A DNA stretch of 64,000 bases from Blastococcus sp. VKM Ac-2987 (GCF_026967805.1 NZ_JAPVBG010000002.1:1190238-1254237); one strand, 5' to 3'; counted from the first letter of the stretch, positions 30,327 through 40,710 are shown. Notes: generated from the letters alone by a model not told the origin. Numbers and translations: made by a program.

Positions 30327-31255
30327 CGCACCGGGGCGTCCGGGTCGGGCTCGAAGTCGCGGTAGTAGTCCGCGACGAGCGCGCCCGGCCGGCCGCCGAG
30401 GGCCCACACGCTGCCCTTGGCGGCCGGTGGCAGCAGGCCGCGGACGCCGTGGCCGTGCACCCCGAGCGCCTGCAGCACCGACGGGATCACCCCGCCCTGG
30501 CTGCACAGGACGGTGACCCCGCTGCGGGCCCCGGGGTCCAGCAGCTCCTCGACGAGCGCCAGGCCCGCCTGCGGGTCGTCGGCGAAGGCCTCCTCGCCCA
30601 TCGCGGGTGACGGGCGCACGTCCAGGCCCGACCGCTCCGCCAGCGGCTCGACGGTCTGCGTGCAGCGCAGCTTCGGCGCGCTGAGCAGGTCCGCGGGCGC
30701 GAACCACGCGAGCGCGTCGGCCAGCTGCTCCGCCTGCCGCAGCCCCCGGTCGTCCAGCGGGCGCAGGTCGTCCGGGCCGTCGAACTCCTGCTTGCTCCCG
30801 GCGCGGCCGTGGCGCACCAGCAGGAGGCCGACCTCGCGCGGCACGTCGGTGCGGGCGGCGTCGGTGATCACCAGCCGGTCGTGGTCGTGGGTGACCAGCG
30901 CGGTCGCCTCGTCGGGGTCGAGCCAGCGCAGCTCGTCCACCTCGTCGTTGGCGACGAACGAGCCCCCGGCGCAGCGCATGAGCCAGTAGTCCACGTGCTT
31001 GGGCACGCCGTCGACCGCGTACTGCGTGGTCGGCCCCCGGCGTCCGGCGACGACGCGGAGCCCGGTCTCCTCGACCACCTCGCGGCACGCGGCGGCCAGC
31101 GCGTGCTCGCCGGGGTCGAGCTTCCCCTTCGGCAGCGACCAGTCGTCGTAGCGCGGTCGGTGGACGACGGCGATCTCGATGCCGTCGTCCCCGGCCGGCC
31201 GCCACAGGACCCCGCCGGCGGCCGCGATGGGCCGCGCCTCAGCCGGCGAGCTCAT
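30275..31255 (-). CDS. mutT1: MutT1-like Nudix hydrolase fused to a histidine phosphatase domain
   Basis: A 326-residue two-domain protein. The N-terminal Nudix domain (residues about 9-140) has a complete Nudix box, GKLDPGE then REVVEETGL, near 46-68. The C-terminal histidine-phosphatase (RHG) domain begins with LLVRHGRAG near 150 and has a second His in [16 protein letters not shown]. Mycobacterial MutT1 has this layout and sanitises 8-oxo-dGTP and diadenosine polyphosphates. It follows ppk in the same operon with a 17-base overlap. Its 3' end overlaps leuD by 52 bases tail to tail. Confidence 0.9.
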   Translation of the reverse strand: MSSPAEARPIAAAGGVLWRPAGDDGIEIAVVHRPRYDDWSLPKGKLDPGEHALAAACREVVEETGLRVVAGRRGPTTQYAVDGVPKHVDYWLMRCAGGSFVANDEVDELRWLDPDEATALVTHDHDRLVITDAARTDVPREVGLLLVRHGRAGSKQEFDGPDDLRPLDDRGLRQAEQLADALAWFAPADLLSAPKLRCTQTVEPLAERSGLDVRPSPAMGEEAFADDPQAGLALVEELLDPGARSGVTVLCSQGGVIPSVLQALGVHGHGVRGLLPPAAKGSVWALGGRPGALVADYYRDFEPDPDAPVRQRAGSAAGSQEGRAAS

Positions 31256-33311
31256 GGATCCGGCGCGTCAGCTCTGCCTGGTAGTCCCGCCCCTCCAGCC
31301 GGTCCCACTGCCCGTCGCTGCGCAGCTCCCAGCACCGGACGCCCGGGGCCATGGCGGGGCTCAGGGACTCCTCCAGCTGGGTCCGGGCCGACTCATCGCA
31401 GACCCGCAGCAGCACCTCGACGCGGCGGTCGAGGTTGCGGTGCATGAGGTCGGCGCTGCCGATCCACCACTCCGGCTCCCCGCCGTTGAGGAAGGAGATC
31501 ACCCGCGAGTGCTCGAGGAACCGGCCGACGATCGAGCGCACCCGGATCGTCTCCGACAGGCCGGGGACACCGGGCCGCAGGGCGCAGATGCCCCGCACGA
31601 ACAGCTCCACCGGCACCCCGGCCTGCGAGGCCTCGTAGAGCGCGTCGATGACGCGCTCGTCGACGATCGAGTTCGCCTTGATCCGGATGCCGGAGGGGCG
31701 CCCCTCGCCCGCGTGCCGGGCCTCGCGGCGGATCTTCTCGACCAGGCCGTTGCGGATGCTGTGCGGCGCCACCATGAGCGTGCGGTAGTTGGTCTGCCGC
31801 GAGTAGCCGGTGAGCACGTTGAACAGGTCGGTCAGGTCCGCGCCCACCCGCGGATCGGCGGTGAGGATGCCGAGGTCCTCGTAGATGCGGGCGGTCTTGG
31901 GGTTGTAGTTGCCCGTGCCGATGTGGCAGTACCGCCGGATCACGCCCTGCTCGCGGCGGACCACGAGGGCGGTCTTGCAGTGCGTCTTCAGGCCCACCAG
32001 CCCGTAGACGACGTGGCAGCCCGCCCGCTCCAGCGAGCGGGCCCAGCTGATGTTGGCCTCCTCGTCGAACCGGGCCTTGATCTCGACCAGGACCACGACC
32101 TGCTTGCCGGCCTGGGCGGCCTCGATCAGCGCCGAGACGATGGGCGAGTCGCCGGAGGTGCGGTACAGCGTCTGCTTGATGGCCAGCACGTCCGGATCGG
32201 CGGCGGCCTGCTCGATGAACCGCTGCACGCTCGTCGCGAACGAGTGGTACGGGTGGTGGACCAGCACGTCGCCCTCGCGGAGGGTGGCGAACACGCTCTT
32301 GGGCGTCTCGCCCTCGGACAGGCGCGGGTGCGTGGTGGGCACGAACGGCTCGTCCTTGAGCTCGGGCCGGTCGAGGTCGTAGAGCGCCATCAGCGAGGCC
32401 AGGTCGAGCAGCCCGGGCACGTGGACGACGTCGGCGGGGGAGACCTCGAGCTCGGAGATGAGGACGTCGAGGATCCGCGGGTCCATCGGCTCGGCGACCT
32501 CCAGGCGCACCGCGGGCCCGAACCGGCGCCGGGCGAGCTCGCGCTCCAGCGCCTGCAGCAGGTCCTCGTCGCGGTCCTCCTCGACCTCGACGTCGGCGTT
32601 TCGGGTGACGCGGAAGAAGTGGTGGTCGAGCACGTCGAGCCCGGGGAAGAGCTGGGGCAGGTGCGCGGCGATCAGGTCCTCGAGCGGCAGGAAGATGACC
32701 GTGTCGTCCGGCGAGGCGACCGGCACGAACCGCGGCACGTTGTTGGGCACCTTGAGCCGGGCGAAGCGGGGGGCGTTGGTGTCCGGGTCGTGCACCGAGA
32801 CCGCGAGGTTCAGCGACAGGCCGCTGATGTAGGGGAACGGGTGCGCCGGGTCGACGGCGAGCGGGGTGAGCACCGGGAACACCTGGTCGCGGAAGTAGTC
32901 CCGGAGCCGGCGCATCGCGTCGTCCTCCAGGTCCTCCCAGTGGACGATCCGGATGCCGGTCGCCTCCAGCCGGGGCAGCACGTCCTTGTTGAAGACGTCG
33001 GAGTGCCGCTGCACCAGCTCCCGCGTGCGGGCGGTGACCCGCTCCAGCTGCTCGCGGATGGTGAGCCCGTCGGGGGAGCGGACGGTGAGGCCGGTGCTCT
33101 GCCGGCGCTTCAGCCCGGCGATGCGCACCATGTAGAACTCGTCCAGGTTGCTGGCGAAGATGGCGAGGAACTTGACCCGCTCGAGCAGGGGGAGCGAGTC
33201 GTCCTCCGCCAGCTCCAGCACGCGGGAGTTGAAGTCCAGCCAGGACACCTCCCGGTTCAGGTACCGGTCGGCGGGCAGGGCACTGGTCCGGGAAGCACTC
33301 TCGGAAGGCAC
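31239..33311 (-). CDS. ppk: Polyphosphate kinase 1
   Basis: PPK1 makes inorganic polyphosphate from ATP at the membrane periphery. At 690 residues it is a normal length. It has the N-terminal [20 protein letters not shown] block near 17, the four PPK domains, the autophosphorylated His (about H463) in [13 protein letters not shown], and the second phospholipase-D-like half ([40 protein letters not shown]). The GTG at 33311 sits 5 bases before the fbiD stop. Gene order fbiD-ppk-mutT1 matches mycobacteria. Confidence 0.95.
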   Translation of the reverse strand: MPSESASRTSALPADRYLNREVSWLDFNSRVLELAEDDSLPLLERVKFLAIFASNLDEFYMVRIAGLKRRQSTGLTVRSPDGLTIREQLERVTARTRELVQRHSDVFNKDVLPRLEATGIRIVHWEDLEDDAMRRLRDYFRDQVFPVLTPLAVDPAHPFPYISGLSLNLAVSVHDPDTNAPRFARLKVPNNVPRFVPVASPDDTVIFLPLEDLIAAHLPQLFPGLDVLDHHFFRVTRNADVEVEEDRDEDLLQALERELARRRFGPAVRLEVAEPMDPRILDVLISELEVSPADVVHVPGLLDLASLMALYDLDRPELKDEPFVPTTHPRLSEGETPKSVFATLREGDVLVHHPYHSFATSVQRFIEQAAADPDVLAIKQTLYRTSGDSPIVSALIEAAQAGKQVVVLVEIKARFDEEANISWARSLERAGCHVVYGLVGLKTHCKTALVVRREQGVIRRYCHIGTGNYNPKTARIYEDLGILTADPRVGADLTDLFNVLTGYSRQTNYRTLMVAPHSIRNGLVEKIRREARHAGEGRPSGIRIKANSIVDERVIDALYEASQAGVPVELFVRGICALRPGVPGLSETIRVRSIVGRFLEHSRVISFLNGGEPEWWIGSADLMHRNLDRRVEVLLRVCDESARTQLEESLSPAMAPGVRCWELRSDGQWDRLEGRDYQAELTRRIHELAG

Positions 33312-33315
33312 GGCC

Positions 33316-33966
33316 TCATCGTGCCGTAAGCCGGCCGCTGAGACCGGGTGACCCCCGGACCAGCTCCGCGGTGCGCGGGCCGGCCCCGAGCGCGAGGGCC
33401 GCACGGAGGTCGTCGGGCGTGTCGACGTCCCTCAGCAGGCCGGGCCAGGCGCCGGTCAGGGGCACGGTGCCGTCCGCCGCGTGGGCGCGCGCCGAGCCGC
33501 GTCCGAACCGGGGGCGCAGGGGCACCCCGACGGCGGTCAGCAGGGTGGTGCCGGTGCCCTGGGCATCGGCGACGAAGCAGCGCGGGACCGCCTCCGCGGC
33601 GGTCAGCGCGGCGGCCAGCTCCGCGGGGCGCAGCGCGGGCAGGTCGGAGGAGAGCGCGGCCACGTGGTCGCCGCCGGCCCGCCGCGCGCCGTGCTCGAGC
33701 GCCGGGTTCAGCCCCCGGTCCGGCTCGTCCGGCACGGTGCGGGCCCCCAGGCCCTGCACCAGGTCCGCGGCGTCCGGGTCGTCCGTGACGACGACGACCG
33801 ACGCCACCCGGGAGCAGGCCAGGGCCGCCGACACCGTGTCGGCGAGGAGCGCCAGGACCAGCGCGCCGTGGTCGGCACCGGGCGCGCCGGTGAGCGGCCG
33901 CAGCCGGGTCTTGGCCACGGCGAGCCGCTTCGCCGGGACCACGACCGACCAGCTGGGCACGGCCAC
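33316..33966 (-). CDS. fbiD: Phosphoenolpyruvate/2-phospholactate guanylyltransferase
   Basis: FbiD (CofC) activates phosphoenolpyruvate or 2-phospho-L-lactate with GTP in coenzyme F420 synthesis. The 216-residue nucleotidyltransferase has the N-terminal [14 protein letters not shown] motif near 9, [12 protein letters not shown] near 60, [11 protein letters not shown] near 83, [16 protein letters not shown] near 106 and [12 protein letters not shown] near 178, all standard for the family. This implies an F420 pathway elsewhere in the genome. It is upstream of ppk with a four-base gap and divergent from the acyltransferase. Confidence 0.88.
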   Translation of the reverse strand: MAVPSWSVVVPAKRLAVAKTRLRPLTGAPGADHGALVLALLADTVSAALACSRVASVVVVTDDPDAADLVQGLGARTVPDEPDRGLNPALEHGARRAGGDHVAALSSDLPALRPAELAAALTAAEAVPRCFVADAQGTGTTLLTAVGVPLRPRFGRGSARAHAADGTVPLTGAWPGLLRDVDTPDDLRAALALGAGPRTAELVRGSPGLSGRLTAR

Positions 33967-34071
33967 AATGTGAGCACACGGCCGCCCCGCGGGCCCCCGG
34001 CCGGGACCCGGTGCCCCGCGGGCGGGCGGACGGGTCGATCATGGGCTGGCTCACGGGAGGGAGGCGCGGCG

Positions 34072-34908
34072 GTGACGGCAGAGACGTCCTCGGGCGGAGC
34101 GGCGACGGGCGGGACGACCGCGGTCCGGGGCCGCCGGGCCCGCCGGCCCGGCAGGTGGGGCACCCGCGGCCGCATCTCGCCCGCCCTGTGGCTGTGCATC
34201 GTGGTGATCTACCCGGTGTCGTCCCTGCTCTTCCGGCTGCGCTACCTGCACGCCGAGCGCATCCCCGTGCGCGGGCCGGTGCTGCTGGTCGTGAACCACG
34301 TGTCGGTGCTCGACCCGCTGGCCTGCGCCCGGCTGGTGTTCGACCAGGGCCGGATCCCGCACTTCCTGGCCAAGGAGGCGGTCTTCACCGGACCGGCCGG
34401 CACGATCCTGCGGGCGGCCGGCCAGATCCCGGTGGCCCGGTACTCCAGTGCCGCGCGGGGGTCGCTGGACGCCGCCCGGGCCGACCTCGACGCGGGCAGC
34501 ATCGTGGTCGTCTACCCCGAGGGCTCGGTCACCCGCGATCCGGACTGGTGGCCCATGCAGGCCCGCACGGGCGCGGCACACCTGGCGCTGACCAGCGACG
34601 CCGTGGTCGTCCCGGTGGCGCAGTGGGGGCCGCAGCGCGTGCACGACTACCACACCGGGAAGCTGCACCTGCGGTTCCGCGCGCCCGCCGACCACCTGGT
34701 CGGCGAGCCGATCGACCTCTCCGCCCTCCGGGCCGAGGTGCGGGCGGGCCGTCCGCTGAACGCCGACCTGCTGCGGGAGACGACCGATCTGATGATGTCG
34801 AAGGTGCGCGACCAGCTGGGCGAGCTGCGGGACGAGCACCCGCCGCTCGCCGTCCACCCGGGCCCGGGGCGCCGGCGCCCCGACGGTCTCTCGGGGAGCG
34901 CGGCGTGA
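34072..34908 (+). CDS. PlsC-type 1-acylglycerol-phosphate acyltransferase
   Basis: A 278-residue membrane-associated acyltransferase. A basic N-terminus and one hydrophobic helix ([15 protein letters not shown]) come first. The PlsC motifs follow: NHVSVLDPL (H-x4-D) near 77, a middle block with GQIPVAR, and YPEGSVTRD near 145. The family makes phosphatidic acid or related acyl lipids; the acyl-acceptor is not certain. The GTG at 34072 is preceded by GGGAGGGAGG. It overlaps gpsA by four bases, so acyltransferase and glycerol-3-phosphate synthesis are coupled. Confidence 0.87.
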   Translation: MTAETSSGGAATGGTTAVRGRRARRPGRWGTRGRISPALWLCIVVIYPVSSLLFRLRYLHAERIPVRGPVLLVVNHVSVLDPLACARLVFDQGRIPHFLAKEAVFTGPAGTILRAAGQIPVARYSSAARGSLDAARADLDAGSIVVVYPEGSVTRDPDWWPMQARTGAAHLALTSDAVVVPVAQWGPQRVHDYHTGKLHLRFRAPADHLVGEPIDLSALRAEVRAGRPLNADLLRETTDLMMSKVRDQLGELRDEHPPLAVHPGPGRRRPDGLSGSAA

Positions 34909-35900
34909 CCCGCGCCGCGGTGCTCGGGGCCGGCTCCTGGGGGACGACGTTCGCCAAGGTGCTCGCCGACGCCGGGTGCGAGGTCGTGCTGCACGCCCGG
35001 CGTCCCGAGCTGGCCAAGGCCATCAGCGACGACCGCGAGAACGCCGACTACCTGCCGGGGGTGCGGCTGCCGGAGCGGCTGCGGGCGACGGCCGACCCGG
35101 CCGAGGCACTGCTCGACGCCGACGTCGTCGTGCTCGCCGTGCCCTCGCAGTCGCTGCGCGACAACCTCGGCGCCTGGCGGGAGCTGCTGCCACCGGACGC
35201 GACCCTGCTGTCCCTGATGAAGGGCATCGAGCTCGGCACCACCAAGCGCATGAGCGAGGTGATCTGCGAGATCACCGGTGCCGGCCCGGAGCGGGTGGCC
35301 GCCCTGTCCGGGCCCAACCTGGCGCGCGAGATCGCGGAGGAGCAGCCCGCCGCCACGGTGATCGCGTGCTCCGACGCCGACCGCGGGGCGGTGCTCCAGG
35401 CGGCGTGCCACACCCGGTACTTCCGGCCGTACACGAACCCCGACCTCGTCGGCTGCGAGCTCGGCGGGGCCGTGAAGAACGTCATCGCCCTGGCCTGCGG
35501 CATCGCCGAGGGGCTGGGCTTCGGGGACAACACCCGCGCCTCGCTGATCACCCGCGGGCTGGCCGAGACGGCCCGCCTGGGGCTGGCCCTGGGCGCCGAG
35601 CTGACCACCTTCGCCGGGCTGGCCGGGCTGGGCGACCTGGTGGCCACCTGCAGTTCGCCGCTGTCGCGCAACCGCACCTTCGGCGAGAAGCTCGGCCGCG
35701 GCATGACGGTCGAGGAGGTGCAGCAGAGCACCCGGCAGACCGCGGAGGGCGTGAAGAGCTGCCGCTCGGTGCTCGACCTCGCCCGCGCGCACGGGATCGA
35801 CGTGCCGATCACCGAGGCCGTCGTGCGGGTGTGCCACGAGGGCGAGGCGCCCGGCCGGATGGTGCGGGAGATCATGTCGCGGGAGGCGAAGTCGGAGTGA
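34905..35900 (+). CDS. gpsA: Glycerol-3-phosphate dehydrogenase (NAD(P)+)
   Basis: GpsA reduces dihydroxyacetone phosphate to sn-glycerol-3-phosphate for phospholipids. The 331-residue protein has the Rossmann motif [12 protein letters not shown] near 6, [14 protein letters not shown] near 107, [14 protein letters not shown] near 130 and the catalytic Lys in [26 protein letters not shown] near 180. The GTG at 34905 overlaps the plsC-like stop. Its place after fbiD-ppk matches M. tuberculosis gpsA2. Confidence 0.95.
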   Translation: MTRAAVLGAGSWGTTFAKVLADAGCEVVLHARRPELAKAISDDRENADYLPGVRLPERLRATADPAEALLDADVVVLAVPSQSLRDNLGAWRELLPPDATLLSLMKGIELGTTKRMSEVICEITGAGPERVAALSGPNLAREIAEEQPAATVIACSDADRGAVLQAACHTRYFRPYTNPDLVGCELGGAVKNVIALACGIAEGLGFGDNTRASLITRGLAETARLGLALGAELTTFAGLAGLGDLVATCSSPLSRNRTFGEKLGRGMTVEEVQQSTRQTAEGVKSCRSVLDLARAHGIDVPITEAVVRVCHEGEAPGRMVREIMSREAKSE

Positions 35901-35912
35901 GCGGACAGGGGC

Positions 35913-35955
35913 GTGAGCATCGCAGCGAGCAACGAGCGAGGAGCGGAGCGCCCCG
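35913..35955. repeat. GAGC-rich intergenic tract
   Basis: Between gpsA and the PLP gene the DNA reads as repeated GAGC/GAGCG words (GAGCATCGCAGCGAGCAACG then AGCGAGGAGCGGAGCGCC). It has low complexity and no coding phase. Such tracts recur between genes in high-GC actinobacteria; no function is assigned. Confidence 0.4.
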
Positions 35956-35974
35956 CGGGAGCGAACAGGGTGCA

Positions 35975-37111
35975 GTGACGCATGCTCAGTGGGGGGACGG
36001 CACGCGGTCGGTGCGTGCGGGGGAGGACCCGGCCGTGCCGGGTGCGCCGTTGCGCCCCTCGCCGGTGTTCGCGGCGCCGTTCCACCTCGGGGACCTACCG
36101 CCCCGGACCGGTGGCGCCGACGCCTACGCGCGCACCGAGCACCCCACGTTCCGGCACTTCGAGGACGCCGTCGGCGAGCTGGACGGCGGCCGCTGCCTGT
36201 CCTTCGCCACCGGGATGGCGGCGCTGACGGCGGCCGTCCTGGCGTGCACCCGCAACGGCGACCGCGTCGTGCTGCCCTCGGACGGCTACTACACGACCCG
36301 GCTGCTCGCGGCCGAGGAGCTGGCACGCTTCGGCATCGCGGTGCAGTACGTGCCGACGCCGGAGATCGGCCGGGTGGCGGCCGACGGCGGGCTCGCCGGG
36401 GCCCGCATGGTCCTGCTGGAGACCCCCAGCAACCCGCAGCTCGACGTCTGCGACATCGCCGCCGTCGCCGGGGCCGCCCACGCGGCCGGCGCGCTGGTGG
36501 CGGTCGACAACACCACCGCCACGCCGCTGGGCCAGCGCCCGCTGGCGCTCGGCGCCGACCTCACCGTCGGCAGCGACACCAAGGCGCTCACCGGGCACAG
36601 CGACGTGCTGCTGGGGCACGTGACCGTCACCGACGACGACCTGTACGCGGCGGTCAAGGGCTTCCGCGACCGGACGGGGAGCACGCCGGGGCCGTTCGAG
36701 GCGTGGCTGGGCCACCGCTCGATGAGCACGCTGGACCTGCGGCTGGCCCGTCAGGCGGAGAACGCGGCCGCCGTCGTGGAGCTGCTCGCCGGGCATCCCG
36801 CCGTCACCGGCCTGCGCTGGCCCTGGCGCGCGGCCGACCCGTCGTTCGCGCTGGCCACGCGCCAGATGCTCCGCCCCAACGGTGTGGTGTCCGCGGAGCT
36901 GCCCGACGAGGCCGCGGTCTCCCGGCTGCTCGGGGCCAGCCGGCTGTGGGCGGCGGCGACCAGCTTCGGCGGCGTGCACAGCACCGTCGATCGGCGGGCG
37001 CAGTGGGGCGGGGACGCCGTCCCCGCGGGCTTCGTCCGGCTGTCCTGCGGGATCGAGGACACCGCCGACCTGGTGGCCGACCTATCCCGCGCGCTGGACG
37101 CCCTCGGCTGA
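35975..37111 (+). CDS. Cystathionine gamma-lyase/synthase-family PLP enzyme
   Basis: A 378-residue Cys/Met-metabolism PLP enzyme. It has the phosphate-binding FATGMAALTAAVLACTRNGDRVVLPSDGYY region near 75-105, the PLP-stacking and pyridine-binding ETPSNPQLDVCDIA near 150 and VAVDNTTATP near 178, and the Schiff-base Lys in GSDTKALTGHSDVLLG near 206. It could act as cystathionine gamma-lyase, gamma-synthase or methionine gamma-lyase; these cannot be separated by eye. The GTG at 35975 is chosen; the 74-base gap to gpsA is an odd GAGC-rich tract. Its 3' end overlaps the convergent pcs-like gene by 30 bases. Confidence 0.85.
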   Translation: MTHAQWGDGTRSVRAGEDPAVPGAPLRPSPVFAAPFHLGDLPPRTGGADAYARTEHPTFRHFEDAVGELDGGRCLSFATGMAALTAAVLACTRNGDRVVLPSDGYYTTRLLAAEELARFGIAVQYVPTPEIGRVAADGGLAGARMVLLETPSNPQLDVCDIAAVAGAAHAAGALVAVDNTTATPLGQRPLALGADLTVGSDTKALTGHSDVLLGHVTVTDDDLYAAVKGFRDRTGSTPGPFEAWLGHRSMSTLDLRLARQAENAAAVVELLAGHPAVTGLRWPWRAADPSFALATRQMLRPNGVVSAELPDEAAVSRLLGASRLWAAATSFGGVHSTVDRRAQWGGDAVPAGFVRLSCGIEDTADLVADLSRALDALG

Positions 37112-37885
37112 GCCGGCCCGGCGGCTGCCGGCCACGGTGAGCCAGATGCTCACGCCGAAGTAGTAGGCGAGGTAGACCATGCTCAGGACGACGACCAGCG
37201 GGTTCGGGTCGGGGTACTGGACGACCAGCACCGCGGAGGCGGCCAGCCAGACCGCCGCCAGCCCCAGGTTCACGCTCCGCAGCAGCTTGGTGCGCGACGG
37301 GTAGACGTACTTGACGGGCACGAAGACCAGCACGGTCAGGACGGCGAGCGCGATGCCGACGCCGATGGTCCCGACGTCCAGGACGATCGCGTAGAAGGCC
37401 ACCACGTTCCAGTAGCTCGGGAAGCCGAGGAAGTAGTGGTCCTCGGTCTTCGCGTCGACCCGGCAGAACTGGTAGCAGGAGGCGAGCAGCGGCAGCGCGG
37501 CCAGGAGCCAGCCCAGCGCGCCGCCGGGCAGCCGGTCGGTCGTCCAGAGCAGCACGACCGGGGCGAAGACGTAGGTCAGGTAGTCGACGATGTCGTCCAT
37601 CCGGGCGCCGTCGAACCAGGGGATCGTCTCCTTGACCCGGAACCGCCGGGCCAGCATCCCGTCCGTGCCGTCGATGAACAGCGTCGCGAGGATCAGCCAC
37701 AGGGCGGTCTCCACGGCGCCGTCGAAGGCCGCCAGGACGATGAGCAGGCCGAGCACCGAGCCGCTGGCCGTGTACAGGTGCACCGCCGCGCCGGCCAGGC
37801 GCAGCCGCCGGGAGTGGTGGGGAGCGGCCGGCTCCGGGGCCGCTGCCGGCTCGGTCGCCGAGGGGTTGGCCGAGTTCTCCTGCAC
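37082..37885 (-). CDS. Phosphatidylcholine synthase-like CDP-alcohol phosphatidyltransferase
   Basis: A 267-residue membrane protein with about eight helices. The CDP-alcohol phosphatidyltransferase motif is extended as in bacterial Pcs: [20 protein letters not shown] then [20 protein letters not shown], near residues 65-105. It also has the Pcs-type cytosolic segment [20 protein letters not shown] near 152. Pcs condenses CDP-diacylglycerol with choline to phosphatidylcholine. Substrate choice in actinobacterial homologues is not well established, so choline use is inferred. The GTG at 37885 overlaps CAGGAGAAC; no clean ribosome site is visible. It lies between the PLP gene and ddl, with a 30-base antisense overlap with the former. 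Confidence 0.8.
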   Translation of the reverse strand: MQENSANPSATEPAAAPEPAAPHHSRRLRLAGAAVHLYTASGSVLGLLIVLAAFDGAVETALWLILATLFIDGTDGMLARRFRVKETIPWFDGARMDDIVDYLTYVFAPVVLLWTTDRLPGGALGWLLAALPLLASCYQFCRVDAKTEDHYFLGFPSYWNVVAFYAIVLDVGTIGVGIALAVLTVLVFVPVKYVYPSRTKLLRSVNLGLAAVWLAASAVLVVQYPDPNPLVVVLSMVYLAYYFGVSIWLTVAGSRRAGSAEGVQRAG

Positions 37886-37968
37886 GCGACGAGGCTGCCA
37901 CACCGCGGTGCGACCGGCGCCACGGCGCGTGCCCGACGTCGCGGCGGGAGCCGGGAACCGGCCTCGGT

Positions 37969-37974
37969 TAGGGT
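37969..37974 (+). promoter_or_regulatory. -10 box of ddl, leaderless spacing
   Basis: TAGGGT, preceded by GT, ends 7 bases before the ddl ATG at 37982. Confidence 0.52.
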
Positions 37975-37981
37975 TCCCGCG

Positions 37982-39118
37982 ATGAGCGGACAGGCGGGCA
38001 GGGTGCGTGTGGCGGTCCTCTTCGGAGGGCGCAGCGAGGAGCACGCGATCTCCTGCGTGTCGGCCGGCAGCGTGATGGCGGCGCTGGACCCCGAGCGGTA
38101 CGAGGTCGTGCCCGTCGGCATCGCGCGGGACGGCCGCTGGGTGCTGCCAGACGCCGACCTCCGGCTCACGATCACCGACGGCGCGCTGCCCGAGGTCACC
38201 GGCGGCACGGCGGTCTCGCTGGTCGGCGACCCGGCGGCGCGGGGGCTGGCCGTCCTCGACCCCGGTCAGGGCATCGGGCGGGCGCTGACCGAGGTCGACG
38301 TCGTCTTCCCCGTGCTGCACGGGACCTTCGGCGAGGACGGCACGGTGCAGGGCCTGCTGGAGATGACCGGGCTGCCCTACGTGGGGTCCGGGGTGTTCGC
38401 CAGTGCGGCCTCCATGGACAAGGAGTTCACCAAGAAGCTGCTCGCGGCAGCGGGTCTGCCCCAGGGCGACCACGTCGTCCTGCGCGACGAGCACGGTGCC
38501 GTGTGCGCCGACCCGGCCGTCCTGGACGACGCGGCGCGCGAGCGCCTCGGCCTGCCGGTCTTCGTGAAGCCGGCGCGTGCCGGGTCGAGCATCGGCATCA
38601 CCAAGGTGGCCGACTGGGACCAGTTCCCGGCCGCCGTCGCCGCGGCCGCCGCGGTCGACCCGAAGGTGATCGTGGAGGCCGCCGTCCCCGGCCGGGAGAT
38701 CGAGTGCGGCGTGCTCGCCGCCCGCGGCTCCGGGCTGCCGGAGGCCAGCCTGCCGGCCGAGATCCGGCTGCGCCCCGGCGTCGACTGGTACGACTTCGCC
38801 GCGAAGTACCTCGACGACGCGGCGGAGTTCGACATCCCGGCCGACCTCACCCCCGAGCGGATCGCCGCCGTGCAGGACGCCGCCCGCCGCGCCTACCTCG
38901 CGCTGGACTGCCGCGGCCTGGCCCGCGTGGACTTCTTCCTCGGCACCGGCCCCGACGGCGCGGACCGGCTGGTGATCAACGAGGTCAACACCATGCCGGG
39001 GTTCACGCCGATCTCGATGTTCGCCCGCATGTGGGGGGCCACCGGCGTCGACTTCGCCGAGCTGGTGGACCGTCTCGTCAGCGGGGCGTTGGCCGACGGC
39101 GCACGGCCGGGCCGGTGA
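37982..39118 (+). CDS. ddl: D-alanine--D-alanine ligase
   Basis: Ddl joins two D-alanines with ATP for peptidoglycan. The 378-residue ATP-grasp protein has the N-terminal [20 protein letters not shown] near 10, the serine-loop [16 protein letters not shown] near 115, the ATP-grasp [17 protein letters not shown] near 195 and the metal/substrate site [16 protein letters not shown] near 332. A leaderless promoter is likely. It overlaps the next lipoprotein gene by four bases. Same position after gpsA as mycobacterial ddlA. Confidence 0.96.
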   Translation: MSGQAGRVRVAVLFGGRSEEHAISCVSAGSVMAALDPERYEVVPVGIARDGRWVLPDADLRLTITDGALPEVTGGTAVSLVGDPAARGLAVLDPGQGIGRALTEVDVVFPVLHGTFGEDGTVQGLLEMTGLPYVGSGVFASAASMDKEFTKKLLAAAGLPQGDHVVLRDEHGAVCADPAVLDDAARERLGLPVFVKPARAGSSIGITKVADWDQFPAAVAAAAAVDPKVIVEAAVPGREIECGVLAARGSGLPEASLPAEIRLRPGVDWYDFAAKYLDDAAEFDIPADLTPERIAAVQDAARRAYLALDCRGLARVDFFLGTGPDGADRLVINEVNTMPGFTPISMFARMWGATGVDFAELVDRLVSGALADGARPGR

Positions 39119-39786
39119 CCCCGGGGCGGCCCGCCCGCCGTGGCGCGGTCGCCGCCGGCGGCCGGCTCGCCCTCCTCGTCGCCGCGTCCCTGCTGCTCGG
39201 CTGCGGGCGGGCGGTCGACGGCGTCCCGACGGCCGCGCCGCCGTCCGGCCGGCCCACCTCGGCGGCGGAGCTCGAACGGCTGGTCGTCGGCGAGGTCCCC
39301 TCCGGGCTGCCCCGGCTGCCCGACGACGAGGTGCACCCCCCGGCCGGCCACAAGCGGCTGGAGGACGTCGCCGCCTACGCCCCCGATCCGGAGCGGGAGC
39401 TCGACGTGCTGGACAGCTACGGCTACCGGTTCGGCTGGGAGCGCTTCTGGGGGCGGGAGTCCGGGCCGATCACCGGGGTCTTCGTCGACCAGTTCGAGCA
39501 GCGCGCCGGCGCCGGCGCGTACGCCGAGGACCTGGCCCGCAACGACGCGGAGCTCTACGGCGGGATGCTGAGCGACGACCCGCCCGAGCTACCCGCCAAC
39601 TGCCGGCTGCTCACCGTGGACACCCCCGTGCCCGAGACGGGGCTGACCGATCCCGCCGCCTTCGCGTGGTGCTGGCACGGCGTCTTCAGCGTGTCGGTGA
39701 CCGCCGTGGCCGCGACGCGCGACGACGCGGTCCAGGAGGTGGGCGCCGTGCTCGAGGAGCAGCTGGCGCTCCTGCCGCCCGCGTGA
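39115..39786 (+). CDS. Putative lipoprotein of unknown function
   Basis: A 223-residue exported protein. A basic N-terminus (GRPARRGAV), a hydrophobic core and the lipobox SLLLGC end the signal at about Cys30. The mature part has no recognisable domain and is rich in acid residues ([55 protein letters not shown]). Two Cys late in the chain ([16 protein letters not shown]) may form a disulfide. The GTG overlaps the ddl stop, so it is cotranslated with ddl; a cell-envelope role is only a guess. Confidence 0.7.
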   Translation: MTPGRPARRGAVAAGGRLALLVAASLLLGCGRAVDGVPTAAPPSGRPTSAAELERLVVGEVPSGLPRLPDDEVHPPAGHKRLEDVAAYAPDPERELDVLDSYGYRFGWERFWGRESGPITGVFVDQFEQRAGAGAYAEDLARNDAELYGGMLSDDPPELPANCRLLTVDTPVPETGLTDPAAFAWCWHGVFSVSVTAVAATRDDAVQEVGAVLEEQLALLPPA

Positions 39787-39800
39787 GCGCGGCTGCGGGC

Positions 39801-40373
39801 TCAGGGGGCGGGCGTGGGGTCCTGGTAGGGGAGCGCCTCGGCCAGCGGCACGGTGAGGGCGGTGACCGGGGCGCTGTCGACGCCGGAGGGCAGCCGCACC
39901 TCGACGTAGACCGGCCGGTCGACCGCCGTCCACACGGTGGTGCCGGGGTCGCTGGTGTCCACGTGCCACTGCACGCCGTTGATCTGGATGGCGGAGGCGC
40001 CGACGGTCCAGCCGGCGGGCCGCTCGACACCGCACGTCAGCACGACCGGCGGCTCGCCCCAGGCGTAGACGTACGGCGTCTCCGACTGCACGCGGCGGGA
40101 CGGCTGCCCGGCCAGCTCCAGCGGCAGGTTGCCCATCAGGTCCGGGCAGGACGCCTCGGCCTCCGGGGTGACCGGCGGGGTGGGCAGCTCCAGGACCGGG
40201 AGGTCCTCGGGGCGGACGGGAGCCGCGCCCTGGATGTCGGCCGGGAGGTCCTCGTCGGCCGACGGTGTGCCGGCGTCCGGGTCGCCGACCACGTTGACCA
40301 GGACGATGAGCGCGATCACCACCGGGAGCGTGACCGCCGTGATCAGGATCGCGGCCCGGCGCAGCGGGTCCAC
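39801..40373 (-). CDS. DUF3515 membrane-anchored protein
   Basis: A 190-residue protein. One N-terminal membrane helix (AAILITAVTLPVVIALIVLVNVV) is followed by an acidic Pro-rich linker and a small extracytoplasmic domain with two Cys (SCPDLMGNLP, VLTCGVERP) and YVEVRLPSGVDSAPVT. This is the DUF3515 pattern; M. tuberculosis Rv2980, in the same neighbourhood, belongs to it. The function is unknown. It starts 11 bases after the RAM-domain gene and is likely its operon partner. Confidence 0.8.
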   Translation of the reverse strand: MDPLRRAAILITAVTLPVVIALIVLVNVVGDPDAGTPSADEDLPADIQGAAPVRPEDLPVLELPTPPVTPEAEASCPDLMGNLPLELAGQPSRRVQSETPYVYAWGEPPVVLTCGVERPAGWTVGASAIQINGVQWHVDTSDPGTTVWTAVDRPVYVEVRLPSGVDSAPVTALTVPLAEALPYQDPTPAP

Positions 40374-40384
40374 GGGGCGACCGT

Positions 40385-40618
40385 TCAGATGTTGACGACC
40401 GGGCAGGTCAGCGTCCGGGTGATCCCGTCGACCGACTGCACGCGGGCGACCACCAGGCGACCGAGGTCGTCGACGGTGTCGGCCTCGGCGCGGACGATCA
40501 CGTCGTACGGGCCGGTCACGTCCTCGGCGCGGGTGACGCCGCTGATCTCGCTGATGGTCGAGGCGACCTGGGCGGCCTTGCCGACTTCGGTCTGGATGAG
40601 GATGTAGGCGTGGACCAC
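40385..40618 (-). CDS. Stand-alone Lrp/AsnC ligand-binding (RAM) domain protein
   Basis: A 77-residue protein consisting only of the RAM domain of Lrp/AsnC regulators: HAYILIQTEVGKAAQVASTI, then VTGPYDVIVRAEADTVDDLGRLVVARVQSVDGITRTLTCPVV. No helix-turn-helix is present, so it should bind small molecules or partner proteins but not DNA. Such SraA-type proteins bind amino acids in thermophiles. The GTG at 40618 has AGGAAGGA upstream. It is divergent from thiL and upstream of the DUF3515 gene. Confidence 0.85.
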   Translation of the reverse strand: MVHAYILIQTEVGKAAQVASTISEISGVTRAEDVTGPYDVIVRAEADTVDDLGRLVVARVQSVDGITRTLTCPVVNI

Positions 40619-40710
40619 GGGAGATCCTTCCTCCGGCAACAGTGCCGAGACGTCGTCCCCGCCGGGTGGCGGACTCGTCGGCAACCTACCGCAGCGACTG
40701 GAGTGCACCG

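Noticed and set aside
31239-33404. Longer N-terminus of ppk starting near 33404
   Set aside because: It would run through the fbiD coding sequence. The sequence before residue VPSES is not PPK-like, and a good GTG exists at 33311.
33316-37111. A possible specialised-metabolite cluster in the fbiD-ppk-lipid-PLP region
   Set aside because: Each gene is a housekeeping enzyme whose order matches the mycobacterial core. No synthase, carrier protein or resistance gene is present.
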